The position numbers and the translations under genes were made by a program. A DNA stretch of 64,000 nucleotides from Flavobacteriaceae bacterium LYZ1037 (GTDB taxonomy: Bacteria > Bacteroidota > Bacteroidia > Flavobacteriales > Flavobacteriaceae): assembly GCA_003144015.1 (NCBI GenBank), contig QFWS01000003.1, positions 355,000 to 418,999 of the forward strand. Reading direction: 5' to 3'. Within the stretch, counting starts at the first letter, position 1; the number at the start of each line of letters is the position of its first letter. Below the pieces are notes generated by a model. It saw nothing but the letters and a program-made list of their open reading frames with translations, searched no databases and was not told the DNA's origin. Shown in pieces: positions 19,701 through 27,409 of this stretch.

Positions 19701-20763
19701 AATGAATATTCCTTTTATGTATGGATTAGAACAAAAAAGAAGAGTTCAGACCCTCGCCTACTTTTCAGGTGGCTTAATTGGTATGGCTGCTCCTAATGAG
19801 CAATCTGAAGACAGCATGCGTTTGCTAGAACGTTTTGCTTCCGTTTTCAATTTAACTTATACGAGATTTAACGATTTAAAAATTGCTGAAGCACAAGCCA
19901 AAAAAGCCGAGGAAGACTTAATAAACTTACAGCTTGCTAAAAAAAGTGCTGAAAATGCCTTATCAGAATTACAACTTACACAAACCCAATTAATCCAATC
20001 AGAGAAAATGGCAAGTTTGGGAGAATTAACAGCTGGTATTGCTCATGAGATTCAGAACCCGTTAAACTTTGTCAATAATTTTTCTGAAGTCAGTAAAGAA
20101 CTGTTGGATGAAATGCTGGAGGAAATTGAAAATGGCGACATGGAAGAGGTTAAAGCCATTATGAATGATGTTATACAGAATTTAGAAAAAATAAACCATC
20201 ATGGCAAACGTGCAGATGGCATTGTAAAAGGGATGTTACAACATAGTCGTGCTAGTGGAGATAAAAAAGAATTAACAGACATTAATGCTTTGGCTGATGA
20301 GTATTTACGATTAGCGTATCATGGTTTAAGAGCAAAAGACAAAAGCTTTAACGCTTCCTTAATCACTGATTTTGATGATAAAATTGGTACTGTTAGTGTT
20401 ATTCCACAAGATATTGGTCGAGTAATCTTAAATTTATTAACTAATGCATTTTACATAGTAAATGAAAAAAAACAATCCAATCAAAATGGCTACGAACCAA
20501 CTGTATCATTAGTCACTAAAAAAGAGGATAATGGAGTAACAATTTCTGTAAAAGATAATGGTAACGGTATCCCTAAAAAAGTTTTAAATAAAATTTTTCA
20601 ACCTTTTTTTACCACCAAACCAACTGGTCAAGGCACTGGGCTGGGTTTAAGTATGAGTTACGACATTATTACAAAGGGTCATGGTGGAGAGTTGCTTGTG
20701 GAGACGAAAGATGGGGAAGGCACAACATTTAGTATTCAACTACCAATAAAATCAAATTTATGA
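13741..20763 (+). CDS. Giant histidine kinase with ten tandem GAF-like modules
   Basis: 2340 aa in one uninterrupted frame. Residues 1-150 are an NTF2/SnoaL-like domain (WMQGYLNADVETYNYYFDED, WRFIYQHFSMPD). Then come ten modules of about 180-200 residues, each starting with a coiled-coil linker of the type EAQIEAALERVRSRSLAMH (near residues 172, 365, 547, 733, 919, 1110, 1305, 1493, 1683, 1875) and ending with a helix like FAKVFEQTYTRFLDLQKAEA. The module bodies are diverged and GAF-like in size and flanking helices. Residues about 2050-2340 are a HisKA core with AHEIQNPLNFVNNF (His2102), NLLTNAFYIVNEKK and GQGTGLGLSMSYD. No membrane helix, so it is a cytosolic sensor. It overlaps both adjacent kinases by four bases. 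The domain type is inferred; the repeat count and kinase core are read directly. Confidence 0.85.
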   Translation: MKLTKKIETEIWKIYDTWMQGYLNADVETYNYYFDEDYHFIGSTNNEEFLNKKDTTDFFKATGDQFAGLTDLRKETKTIEVFGEHVFITHFFDAWFKNEKDWSYYGRFRFSSVMHKTKEGWRFIYQHFSMPDSKSEEGQTIGFDKVHLENQELREAIQRRTTELEQKNRELEVETALERIRAQAVAMKESTDLLDIVVTMRNEFIKLGHEAHYFWHMMWLPKTYEKAMTSGDGSKIGFVMELPRHIHGDIPQLAKWEKSKKPTVVYVMNVDEAIEYVDKMINLGDFKNIDPQAPTHDDIRHIGGLTFIMARTTHGEIGYSLPGIVKNPPKEDIDILVKFAGAFDLAHQRFLDLQKAEKQAREVQIELALEKVRSRTMAMQRSEELQEASFLLDQQIRALGIKTWGCAFNIYGENESTEWFGNEAGILHTYTVPREGIFKDYYNKGQKGESLVIKEFSGDDCVAHYEYMSSLPVIGDVLKTLKKTNNGFPTYQIDHVVYFRYGYLLFITREHVPDSHDIFKRFAKVFEQTYTRFLDLQKAEAQAREAQIETALERVRSSAMAMHKSDDLTKAVDIVFSELKQLEFNTVRCGIGIFNDQSNNVNVWTTSSNNKKETSHLSGDEKLEGHPLLDGIYNAWKKQVDFSYTLKNKDLENYYQIVSNSNLPVTATIDDDKLTTQYYHVVVFPAGGLFAFSDTEFTQDKKLLMKRFGEVFHLSFTRHLDLKQAEAQAREARIEMALEKVRSRTMAMQNSSELPEAANNLFLQVQELGIPAWSAGYCIWEDNQKSAWCNMSSEGEIQKGFSLPTIGEGYNFEKPLKNNEPFHVAELGGKKLVKHYDFMKTLPIVGEVLENFEKLGIALPTFQIFHIVFFTHGYLMFITYEAVPNDWEVFKRFGKVFEQTYTRFLDLQKAEAQTREAQIEAALERTRTQSMLMQHSNELNTTAQVFHEQLQLLGIDSEFSYLWLPDETEKNHQFWATWSERKKRKTIYKNKAVTFPLDKSEPSIEACYVAWESGETVHVNPVHPDQVEDYFNTWSELLNDVEKFKPELFPEGLYYIDAYMDYGCFGIMIKRQLNNDEKNILSRFSKEFQRTYTRFLDLQKAEAQTRTAQINLAVERVRAKALAMHKSEEIMQVVAKLKDEVMSLDIPNVIAATIFLNEGEDKVRMWDLSSLEKDDAGYEIPFDITFKLKKSDPHLYVKRVWENPNDYFLELQEAKDFKRIIAWLRENNKNDIADEVEEYTESTKLERLHHAVKKLNNGKLVIDLLNPPSNEMETILTKMGAAFDLAYKRFEDLQKAEAQAREAQIEAALERVRSRSLAMHQSHEMNAVMEEFLVRIRSLDIDFDAAAIIEFKDKHFDVWSGYESGTVSMVRFLFAEMEIKVLKDLLTARQNGLELLSHQYSFEQKNEFFNDLIEKTSFGETIGERKKFLMETECYTVSVGFAKHIAIQLMSYSRPSFSESDNNVLMRFVKVFEQAYVRFLDLQKAEAQTREAQIEAALERVRSRSMAMHKSVEMLEIIEVIAKQLLQLNLKFDTVSFGKNNQEGDFKFWIASKGQPKPMLIQVPFFNCRMLNTVQEAQKEGISFLQNVFNAKETKEWSQHLIKFSDLKYLPQEVKDFILNAPGFARSSFLLKSINLYVGNYRAILFTKEENEIFNRFAKVFEQSYIRFLDLQKAEAQSRESQIEAALEKVRSRSLAMHKPDELQEVVAVVAEKLQELGVIYDAGGVILCTYFPDNKDVVHWIAVDDFSTSGRYFVPYFDNPIFNEAWDSKSRGDVYFSKEFTVEAKNDFFKQAFEHSDYRQMPDDYKQFVLQADKHYLSAAWSKNSAIIIPSLTGAVPSESDAEIIKRFAKVFEQAYIRFMDLQKAEAQARESLIEIGLERVRSRTLAMQTSEELADTAVVLFKQLIDLGVAPNRLFIGIIKDEGSAIEAWATNEDGSKIASQFTLQASKNKSINKMLNGWKQDEKSLVIDMKGKELQDYFQYLNKEMNIPFMYGLEQKRRVQTLAYFSGGLIGMAAPNEQSEDSMRLLERFASVFNLTYTRFNDLKIAEAQAKKAEEDLINLQLAKKSAENALSELQLTQTQLIQSEKMASLGELTAGIAHEIQNPLNFVNNFSEVSKELLDEMLEEIENGDMEEVKAIMNDVIQNLEKINHHGKRADGIVKGMLQHSRASGDKKELTDINALADEYLRLAYHGLRAKDKSFNASLITDFDDKIGTVSVIPQDIGRVILNLLTNAFYIVNEKKQSNQNGYEPTVSLVTKKEDNGVTISVKDNGNGIPKKVLNKIFQPFFTTKPTGQGTGLGLSMSYDIITKGHGGELLVETKDGEGTTFSIQLPIKSNL
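14220..19905 (+). repeat. Ten-fold in-frame repeat coding for linker plus sensor module
   Basis: The linker coding segment (for example around 17640, 18205 and 18775) recurs ten times with a period of about 550-590 bases, always in frame, at roughly 14257, 14836, 15383, 15940, 16497, 17070, 17655, 18220, 18790 and 19365. Linker DNA is well conserved while the bodies between are diverged, so expansion by unequal recombination at the linkers is likely. Confidence 0.75.
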
Positions 20764-22070
20764 AAGCTCTAAAGGATAATTTGTTAGAAAAATGCCATTC
20801 AGATTTTATAAATATTTGTTTCGGCGACTTTCCGATTAGAGAAGTAAAAAATAGCGTGAGTCAAAATATCACCGGCTATGGCACCAATATTAACGAAAAA
20901 ATTAGATCCTTTCTTGATTTTATTTCACTTCTAAATATGCAACGAGAGGAATCGGAAGGCATTGATATGACATTCGATTTCGTCACAATTTCAAAAACGG
21001 TTTTTTCTGAAGGAAAATCAGCTGTTTTTATAGATGAAGGATCTGTGAAAATGACCATTGATAATAAACCTATTGAACTCTTTGTACGTCTTTCTTCAAT
21101 TTTTGAATTTGAAAACATGAAATGGATGACGATTCACTTTCATGGTTCATTCCCTCAAGGTGAAGAAGGGGACCCAGACACTTGGTCTGTAAATGAATGG
21201 AAACAAAAGAATGAACGTTTAGAACAGCTTATTGAAAAACGAACGGAAGAATTGCGTCAATCATTAGAACATCTAAAAGCTACACAAACCCAATTAATAC
21301 ACTCAGAAAAGATGGCTAGTTTGGGCGAATTAACTGCTGGTATTGCACATGAGATACAAAACCCGTTAAACTTTGTAAATAATTTCTCTGAAGTAAGTTA
21401 TGAACTAGTAGATGAAATGAATGACGAATTGGACAAAAGAGATATTGAAGAAGCAAAGCATATTGCCTTAGACATTAAACAAAACCTCGAAAAAATAAAC
21501 CATCATGGTAAGCGTGCAGATAGTATAGTAAAAGGGATGTTACAACATAGTCGAAAAAATACAGGTAAAAAAGAACCTACCGATATTAACAAGTTAGCGG
21601 ACGAATATCTTAGATTAGCCTATCATGGTCTTAGAGCAAAAGACAAATCTTTCAATACTACAATAATTACCGATTTTGACGACTCAATTGAAAAAGTCAA
21701 CCTCATCCCTCAAGATATTGGAAGAGTCATTCTTAATATAATTACAAACGCCTTTTATGTGGTTGATGAAAAAAAGAAATCTGAAATCAAAAATTATGAA
21801 CCTACCGTAACTATTAGCACCAAACAAAGAGGTAAAAACATTGAAATTTATATTACAGATAATGGAAACGGCATTCCAAAAACCATATTGAACAGAATTT
21901 TTGAGCCTTTTTTTACCACCAAACCAACAGGTCAAGGCACAGGGTTAGGGCTGAGCATGAGTTATGATATCATTAAAGCACATAATGGTGAATTGAAAGT
22001 GGACACAATAAAAAATGAAGGCACTACATTTTCAATTTTACTTTTCAACAATAAAAAATCAAATAGGTAA
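20760..22070 (+). CDS. Histidine kinase with NTF2-like N-terminal domain
   Basis: 436 aa, soluble. Residues 1-130 look like a SnoaL/NTF2-type sensor (FGDFPIREVKNSV, KTVFSEGKSAVFIDEGSV, WMTIHFHGSFPQGEEGDP), similar in plan to the N-terminus of the giant kinase. A coiled coil follows (QLIEKRTEELRQSLEHLKA), then the shared kinase core: AHEIQNPLNFVNNF (His197), NHHGKRADSIVKGMLQHSR, N-box NIITNAFYVVDEKKK, DNGNGIPKT and GQGTGLGLSMSYD. The start overlaps the giant kinase stop by four bases; the propeller kinase follows after 22 bases. It looks like a short version of the preceding gene with the GAF-like array left out. Confidence 0.85.
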   Translation: MKALKDNLLEKCHSDFINICFGDFPIREVKNSVSQNITGYGTNINEKIRSFLDFISLLNMQREESEGIDMTFDFVTISKTVFSEGKSAVFIDEGSVKMTIDNKPIELFVRLSSIFEFENMKWMTIHFHGSFPQGEEGDPDTWSVNEWKQKNERLEQLIEKRTEELRQSLEHLKATQTQLIHSEKMASLGELTAGIAHEIQNPLNFVNNFSEVSYELVDEMNDELDKRDIEEAKHIALDIKQNLEKINHHGKRADSIVKGMLQHSRKNTGKKEPTDINKLADEYLRLAYHGLRAKDKSFNTTIITDFDDSIEKVNLIPQDIGRVILNIITNAFYVVDEKKKSEIKNYEPTVTISTKQRGKNIEIYITDNGNGIPKTILNRIFEPFFTTKPTGQGTGLGLSMSYDIIKAHNGELKVDTIKNEGTTFSILLFNNKKSNR

Positions 22071-22092
22071 ACTACATAAGTAATTAGAAATT

Positions 22093-25000
22093 ATGAGAAC
22101 AAAAAAACTAATAAAAAATAAATTCTTTTTCTTAATAACGTTGGGTGTATTTCTATTGACTTTCTTACATCCTAATAATTTGTTTGCCCAAGAAATTGAT
22201 GCTAATTATATTACAATTTCAGATGGAATGGCGTCTCCTACAGTACAGGCTATATTGCAAGATAGTTATGGTTATATTTGGTTTGGCACTTCAAACGGGC
22301 TTCAAAAATATGACGGAATTAACTTCGAGAATTTTAAAAGTATTCCCGGAAAAACGAATAGTTTACCAAACAATAATGTTTGGGTAATTACAGAAGATGA
22401 CGAACATAATTTTTGGATAGGAACTGATGCAGGTATTTCCTATTTTAATAGAACTAATAAAACGTTTACAAACTACGATTTCACTAAAATATTCAATCTT
22501 TCATCCGAACTAAGTGCCGTATTCTCTATTTTTATCGATTCGCAAAAAAACATTTGGGCTAGCTCTAGAGGAGCTGATTTAGTACGCTACGATAAAGAAA
22601 AAGATACTTGGATTCGGGCAAGTTTTGCCATACCTAACATATCTGGTGAAGCAAATATAAAGTTAAGTTTCAATTTATCAATAGTTGAAGATTCCAAAGG
22701 TGGTTTATGGACTGGATCTATGGCTTATGGTTTATTATATCGAGCAAAAAATGAAGAAAAATTTAAACCGGTTGTTTTTAAACAAAACGAAAAAGTAGAC
22801 TTTACAAACGAAAAAAATAATGTCACTGCTTTATATTTCGATCATAAAGACCAACTCTGGATTACAACCTTAAAAGGAATCTACAAATATAATTCTGAAA
22901 ATAATACCTTAAAAACATTACAAACTTACCAAGATGAAACGCTACTAATGGAAAACTATTTAAATAGTATCATGCAAGATCACAATGGTAATATTTGGAT
23001 TACCAACAACATCCATGGCATGTTAAAGTTTGAAGGCATTTCAGATCAATTTCAAAACATTCTAGTAAGTGGTGTTTATAAAATGAAAGGACTAGGTTTT
23101 AACGTTATATTCGAATGTATGACAATAGACAAAAGTGGTATTTTTTGGATTGGAAGTACAACCAATGGTGTTCTAAAGTATGATCCTGAAAAGAAACCTT
23201 TTCTGCATTATACCCATGACCAAACAAATCAAAAAAGTATGAGTATGAATGGTACTTTTGGGTTGCTAGCTTCAAAAGTCTATCCAAACATAGTTTATGT
23301 AGGTACCCGTGGTAAAGGTCTAAATATTTTTAATGAAAAAGAACAAACATTTAAAGAGGTACGCTTTAATGCTGTGAATGATTTTTACGGAGGTGCTGTG
23401 AGAAGTATTGGAGAGAACCCAGATGGAACTCTATATATAGGTACTTGGGGAGATGGTTTAATAAAGCTAGATAAAAACTATAAAGAAACTGCAAGATATA
23501 TTTATGATCCCAAATCTGATAAAAGTATTTCAGACAATAGCATTCGTGTGCTAAAAAAGGATGCCAAAAATAACTATTGGATAGGCACAAACAACGGACT
23601 CAATTATTTTGACATCAATACAAATACGTTTAAACGTTTTAGTAGTGTTTCAAGCAAAGCTTACCCGGATGAGTTAGTGCAAAAAATAGAGGCATGGAGC
23701 CAAAGAAATAAGGTTATTGCTAAACTATTAGAAGTTACAGATAACCAAAACTTGACACAGACTTTTGAAATAACAAAAACAGGTACTTACTTGATTGCTT
23801 CAGTGGGAGAAGGTAATGTTACTAGCATGAGTGATTTTGGGCTTTTGCAAAATGCAGCTAAAGATACCCTTTGGATTTCAAATCAATTTGAGAAAACAAA
23901 TTATGCTGGAGGAGCTAATAAAAACAGAATTGAAGTCAAGCTTATAGATCTTCAACCTGGAACATACGAACTTAAATACCATTCTGACGACAACCATAGC
24001 TTTAGTGACTGGAATGCTCTCCCACCTGACAAAACAAGCTTATATGGAATTGTTCTTGTCGATTTAAACGACGCTTCAGATAATGCTTTAGTAGAATCTC
24101 TTTTAACACAAGGTACAGTTGACTATACTTTAAGCGCCAATAACATATTATCACTAGCACTAACAGATTCTGATTTATGGGTAGGTACAGATGTTGGCGG
24201 ACTTAATAGGATTGACCTAAAAACCAATACCACTACTACTTATAGAGCAGATGCAAATTCAGAAAATTCACTTAGCAGTGATCTTATTTATGGTATTGCC
24301 ATAGACCAAAAGGGCATACTTTGGCTTGCAACAAATGCAGGTTTAAACAAACTAGACCCTAAAACTGGAACTGTTACACGTTACGGTGAAACAGATGGTT
24401 TGCCAACAAATTTAATAGAAGCTGTTGTTATTGGCAAAAATGACGAATTCTGGGTCTCCACTCAAAACGGATTATCACAAATGGTTAACAACGAAGCTCT
24501 AGACAAAGTAACTTTTATAAATTACAGCTCTGATGATGGTCTAGGTGGCGATATTTTTATATCTCAAGTTGCAACAGTTACTCCAGAAGGTAGATTTTAT
24601 TTTGGTGGAGAACACGGCCTTAATGCAGTAAATAAAATAAAAGCTAATGATGTTCCTCCAAACTTGGTTTTATCAGATTTGTTAATTTCTAACCAGTCTA
24701 TCTATAACATGGAAGATGTATCTCCTCTTAAAAATAATTTGATGGACACTGAGGACATTTCATTGGCCTTTAATCAAAACAATTTGAGTTTTGAATTTGT
24801 TGCCTTGCACTATACAAATCCTAAAAAAAATCAATATGCTCATATGCTGAAAGGATATGACACAGATTGGATTTACGATAATCGTAACTATGCATCGTAC
24901 ACCAATTTAGATCCTGGATCTTATGAGTTTCTTATTAGAGCTTCAAATGCGTATGGTGTTTGGAGTGAAAAAGAAAAATCCATTCGAATTACTATCACAC

Positions 25001-25956
25001 CTCCTTGGTATAAAACTTGGTGGGCATATTCGGCTTACGTATTGCTTTTTGGTCTATTATTTTTTGTTTTTGACCGTATCATGCGAAGAAGGCTAATATT
25101 AAGAGAACGTGAAAAATCCAGAGAAAAGGAATTAGCACAAGCTAAAGAAATTGAAAAAGCATACACAGAACTTAAGAATACCCAATCTCAATTAATCCAA
25201 TCTGAAAAAATGGCAAGTTTGGGTGAGCTTACAGCTGGCATCGCTCACGAAATTCAAAACCCTTTAAACTTTGTGAATAATTTTTCGGAAGTGAATATCG
25301 AACTAATCGACGAGTTACAGGAAGAACTAAATGCTGGAAATACCGAAGAAGCTATCGAGATATCAAACGATATTAAAGATAATGAGAAAAAAATAACGCA
25401 TCATGGAAAGCGAGCAGATTCGATTGTAAAAGGGATGTTAAAACATAGCCGTAATACAAGTGGAGAAAGAGAACCTACAAATATCAATGCGATTGCTGAC
25501 GAATATTTACGATTGGCATATCACGGACTTCGTGCAAAAGACAAAACCTTTAATGCAACTTTAAACACAGATTTGGATGAATCTATAGGAAACATTAATG
25601 TGGTAGGTCAAGATATAGGTAGAGTTATTTTAAATTTAATTACCAATGCTTTACATGCCATTTCAACCAACACTAAAGATTCAAAAGAAAAAACTATTAA
25701 AAATCCAACAGTCTGGTTAAGCACTCAGCAAATTGGAGATAACATTATAATTAAAGTAAAAGATAACGGATCTGGGATTCCTAATAAAATAATAGACAAA
25801 ATATTTCAACCCTTTTTCACAACTAAAGCTTCAGGGCAAGGAACAGGGTTGGGGTTATCCATGAGTTATGATATTATTAAATCGCATGGAGGCGATCTAA
25901 AAGTGGACAGCGAAATAGGAATAGGAACCACATTTACAATAACATTACCAAAATAG
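22093..25956 (+). CDS. Membrane propeller-type histidine kinase
   Basis: 1287 aa. A signal/anchor region (17-34, ending LFAQ) is followed by a periplasmic two-component regulator propeller with about 14 blades (repeats such as YIWFGTSNGLQKY, NFWIGTDAGISYF, LWVGTDVGGLNRID, ILWLATNAGLNKLD), consistent with two seven-blade propellers. A Y_Y_Y domain follows at about 890-970 (LSFEFVALHYTNPKKNQYAHML, AYGVWSEKE), then one TM helix (about 978-998), then the HisKA core with AHEIQNPLNFVNNF (His1052), NLITNALHAIS and GQGTGLGLSMSYD. Blades 10 and 11 are split by an insert of about 160 residues (520-685) unlike propeller repeats. Unlike SusR-type hybrid sensors it has no receiver or AraC domain; the receivers are the next two genes. 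It starts 22 bases after the preceding kinase and ends 7 bases before the receiver gene. Confidence 0.9.
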   Translation: MRTKKLIKNKFFFLITLGVFLLTFLHPNNLFAQEIDANYITISDGMASPTVQAILQDSYGYIWFGTSNGLQKYDGINFENFKSIPGKTNSLPNNNVWVITEDDEHNFWIGTDAGISYFNRTNKTFTNYDFTKIFNLSSELSAVFSIFIDSQKNIWASSRGADLVRYDKEKDTWIRASFAIPNISGEANIKLSFNLSIVEDSKGGLWTGSMAYGLLYRAKNEEKFKPVVFKQNEKVDFTNEKNNVTALYFDHKDQLWITTLKGIYKYNSENNTLKTLQTYQDETLLMENYLNSIMQDHNGNIWITNNIHGMLKFEGISDQFQNILVSGVYKMKGLGFNVIFECMTIDKSGIFWIGSTTNGVLKYDPEKKPFLHYTHDQTNQKSMSMNGTFGLLASKVYPNIVYVGTRGKGLNIFNEKEQTFKEVRFNAVNDFYGGAVRSIGENPDGTLYIGTWGDGLIKLDKNYKETARYIYDPKSDKSISDNSIRVLKKDAKNNYWIGTNNGLNYFDINTNTFKRFSSVSSKAYPDELVQKIEAWSQRNKVIAKLLEVTDNQNLTQTFEITKTGTYLIASVGEGNVTSMSDFGLLQNAAKDTLWISNQFEKTNYAGGANKNRIEVKLIDLQPGTYELKYHSDDNHSFSDWNALPPDKTSLYGIVLVDLNDASDNALVESLLTQGTVDYTLSANNILSLALTDSDLWVGTDVGGLNRIDLKTNTTTTYRADANSENSLSSDLIYGIAIDQKGILWLATNAGLNKLDPKTGTVTRYGETDGLPTNLIEAVVIGKNDEFWVSTQNGLSQMVNNEALDKVTFINYSSDDGLGGDIFISQVATVTPEGRFYFGGEHGLNAVNKIKANDVPPNLVLSDLLISNQSIYNMEDVSPLKNNLMDTEDISLAFNQNNLSFEFVALHYTNPKKNQYAHMLKGYDTDWIYDNRNYASYTNLDPGSYEFLIRASNAYGVWSEKEKSIRITITPPWYKTWWAYSAYVLLFGLLFFVFDRIMRRRLILREREKSREKELAQAKEIEKAYTELKNTQSQLIQSEKMASLGELTAGIAHEIQNPLNFVNNFSEVNIELIDELQEELNAGNTEEAIEISNDIKDNEKKITHHGKRADSIVKGMLKHSRNTSGEREPTNINAIADEYLRLAYHGLRAKDKTFNATLNTDLDESIGNINVVGQDIGRVILNLITNALHAISTNTKDSKEKTIKNPTVWLSTQQIGDNIIIKVKDNGSGIPNKIIDKIFQPFFTTKASGQGTGLGLSMSYDIIKSHGGDLKVDSEIGIGTTFTITLPK

Positions 25957-25963
25957 AAATAAA

Positions 25964-26338
25964 ATGAAAATACTTGTAGTAGACGACGAAAAAGATGTAC
26001 AAATACTTTTTCAACAACGATTTAGAAAAGAAATAAGAAAAGATGAACTGGAATTTATGTTCGCCTTTTCCGGTGAGGAGGCTCTAGATATTTTAAAATC
26101 CATGGACCAAGAAGCAGTATTGATTTTGTCTGACATCAACATGCCAGGTATGAGTGGCTTACAACTTTTAGAAATTATAAAAAAGGATTTTGTAGCACCT
26201 CCTCCAGTAGTTATGATGGTTACTGCTTATGGAGATGAAGAAAACTATAACACAGCTAAAAAGTTAGGTGCAGATGATTTTTTAACTAAACCTGTGGATT
26301 TTAAGGAATTAAAAAATAAACTAACACAAAATATATAA
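25964..26338 (+). CDS. Single-domain response regulator
   Basis: 124 aa, receiver only. Acidic pair Asp7/Asp8 in ILVVDDEKD, phospho-acceptor Asp57 in LSDINMPG, the Thr of VTAYGD and the Lys of LTKPVD are all present, so it should be phosphorylated normally. There is no output domain, as in CheY or Spo0F-like proteins, so it signals by protein contact or works as a phosphate relay. It lies 7 bases after the propeller kinase, and its stop shares one base with the start of the receiver-cyclase gene, so all three are expressed together. Its receiver is paralogous to that of the next gene (shared VDDE.D, LSDINMP, AYGD and TKP blocks). Confidence 0.92.
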   Translation: MKILVVDDEKDVQILFQQRFRKEIRKDELEFMFAFSGEEALDILKSMDQEAVLILSDINMPGMSGLQLLEIIKKDFVAPPPVVMMVTAYGDEENYNTAKKLGADDFLTKPVDFKELKNKLTQNI

Positions 26339-27378
26339 TGGCTAAAATACTAGTAGTAGACGATGAAGCAGATTTAGAGGTCTTAATAAAGCAAAAGTTT
26401 AGAAAACAGATTAGAGAAAAAAAATATGAATTCTATTTTGCAATTAATGGCGTAGATGCACTTGAAAAAATTTCTGCTGAACCAAATTTAGATATTGTTC
26501 TAAGCGACATTAATATGCCAGAAATGGATGGATTGACTTTATTGACAAAACTAAGCGAACAACGTCCTTTGCTCAAATCTGTTATTGTATCAGCTTATGG
26601 AGATATGGAAAACATTCGAACAGCCATGAATCGAGGTGCATTCGATTTTATAACAAAACCCATCAATTTTGAAGATTTAAATATTACCGTTGAAAAAACA
26701 CTAAAGCATAGTAATCAAATTAAAGAAACACTACAAGCCATCAAAGAAAATAACATTCTAAAAATGTATGTCGATGAAAATGTAATTAACTTTATGGGAA
26801 GTCGTGAGTACGAATCCACCATTATGGATAACGATACCATTGAAGCTACAGTCATGTTTATAGATTTATGTGGCTTTACTAAAATAAGTGAAACAGCTCC
26901 TGCAGATACAGTGGTTACTATGATAAACACATATTTTGATGAAATGGTAAAGGAAATCATGGCACAACAAGGTTTTATTGATAAATTTATTGGAGATGCT
27001 ATTATGGCTGTTTTTAGAGGCGAATATCACTTAGATAGAGCAATTGATGCAGCACTAGCTGTGAGGCATAAAATAAATAACCTTGCAAAGTCTAAAAACT
27101 TGCCAGATTTTATACCAAAAGTTTCTATAGGAATTAAAAGTGGCGAAATGATTTCAGGTAATATTGGTTCGGTTAGTTTAAAAAGATTAGATTATACTGT
27201 AATTGGAGATACTGTAAATACAGCAGCTCGATTCCAAGATGCAGCTAAAGAAAACCAAATAATTATTTCCGAAGCCTGTTACAACCAAGTAAAAGAAGCC
27301 TTTAAATGCGAGAAAATTGGAGACATTAAATTAAAAAACAAAGCAGAAGCAATAACTGTTTATGAAGTTTTAGAATAG
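26338..27378 (+). CDS. Receiver-class III nucleotide cyclase fusion
   Basis: 346 aa. Residues 1-125 are a receiver with Asp8/Asp9, phospho-acceptor Asp57 ([11 protein letters not shown]) and Lys in ITKPIN. A helical linker of about 45 residues leads to a class III cyclase domain (about 168-346): metal-binding Asp176 in MFIDLCGFT and Asp220 in [11 protein letters not shown], and transition-state Asn294 and Arg298 in GDTVNTAAR. The base-recognition positions are Lys216 and Thr287 (YTVIGD), the Lys/Thr pair of class IIIb adenylyl cyclases, so cAMP is the likely product. All residues for activity are present. Phosphorylation by the upstream kinases presumably controls the cyclase. Receiver-cyclase proteins are known (CyaC type); the link to the following PycTM-like gene is the unusual part. 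Confidence 0.9.
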   Translation: MAKILVVDDEADLEVLIKQKFRKQIREKKYEFYFAINGVDALEKISAEPNLDIVLSDINMPEMDGLTLLTKLSEQRPLLKSVIVSAYGDMENIRTAMNRGAFDFITKPINFEDLNITVEKTLKHSNQIKETLQAIKENNILKMYVDENVINFMGSREYESTIMDNDTIEATVMFIDLCGFTKISETAPADTVVTMINTYFDEMVKEIMAQQGFIDKFIGDAIMAVFRGEYHLDRAIDAALAVRHKINNLAKSKNLPDFIPKVSIGIKSGEMISGNIGSVSLKRLDYTVIGDTVNTAARFQDAAKENQIIISEACYNQVKEAFKCEKIGDIKLKNKAEAITVYEVLE

Positions 27379-27409
27379 AAAATTCAACTTTTTCAAGAAA
27401 CCAACCCAT

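Noticed and set aside
13741..20763. Ten repeats as CRISPR or mobile repeats
   Set aside because: Period of about 550-590 bases, in frame and coding for conserved linkers; there are no short spacers and no repeat outside the gene.
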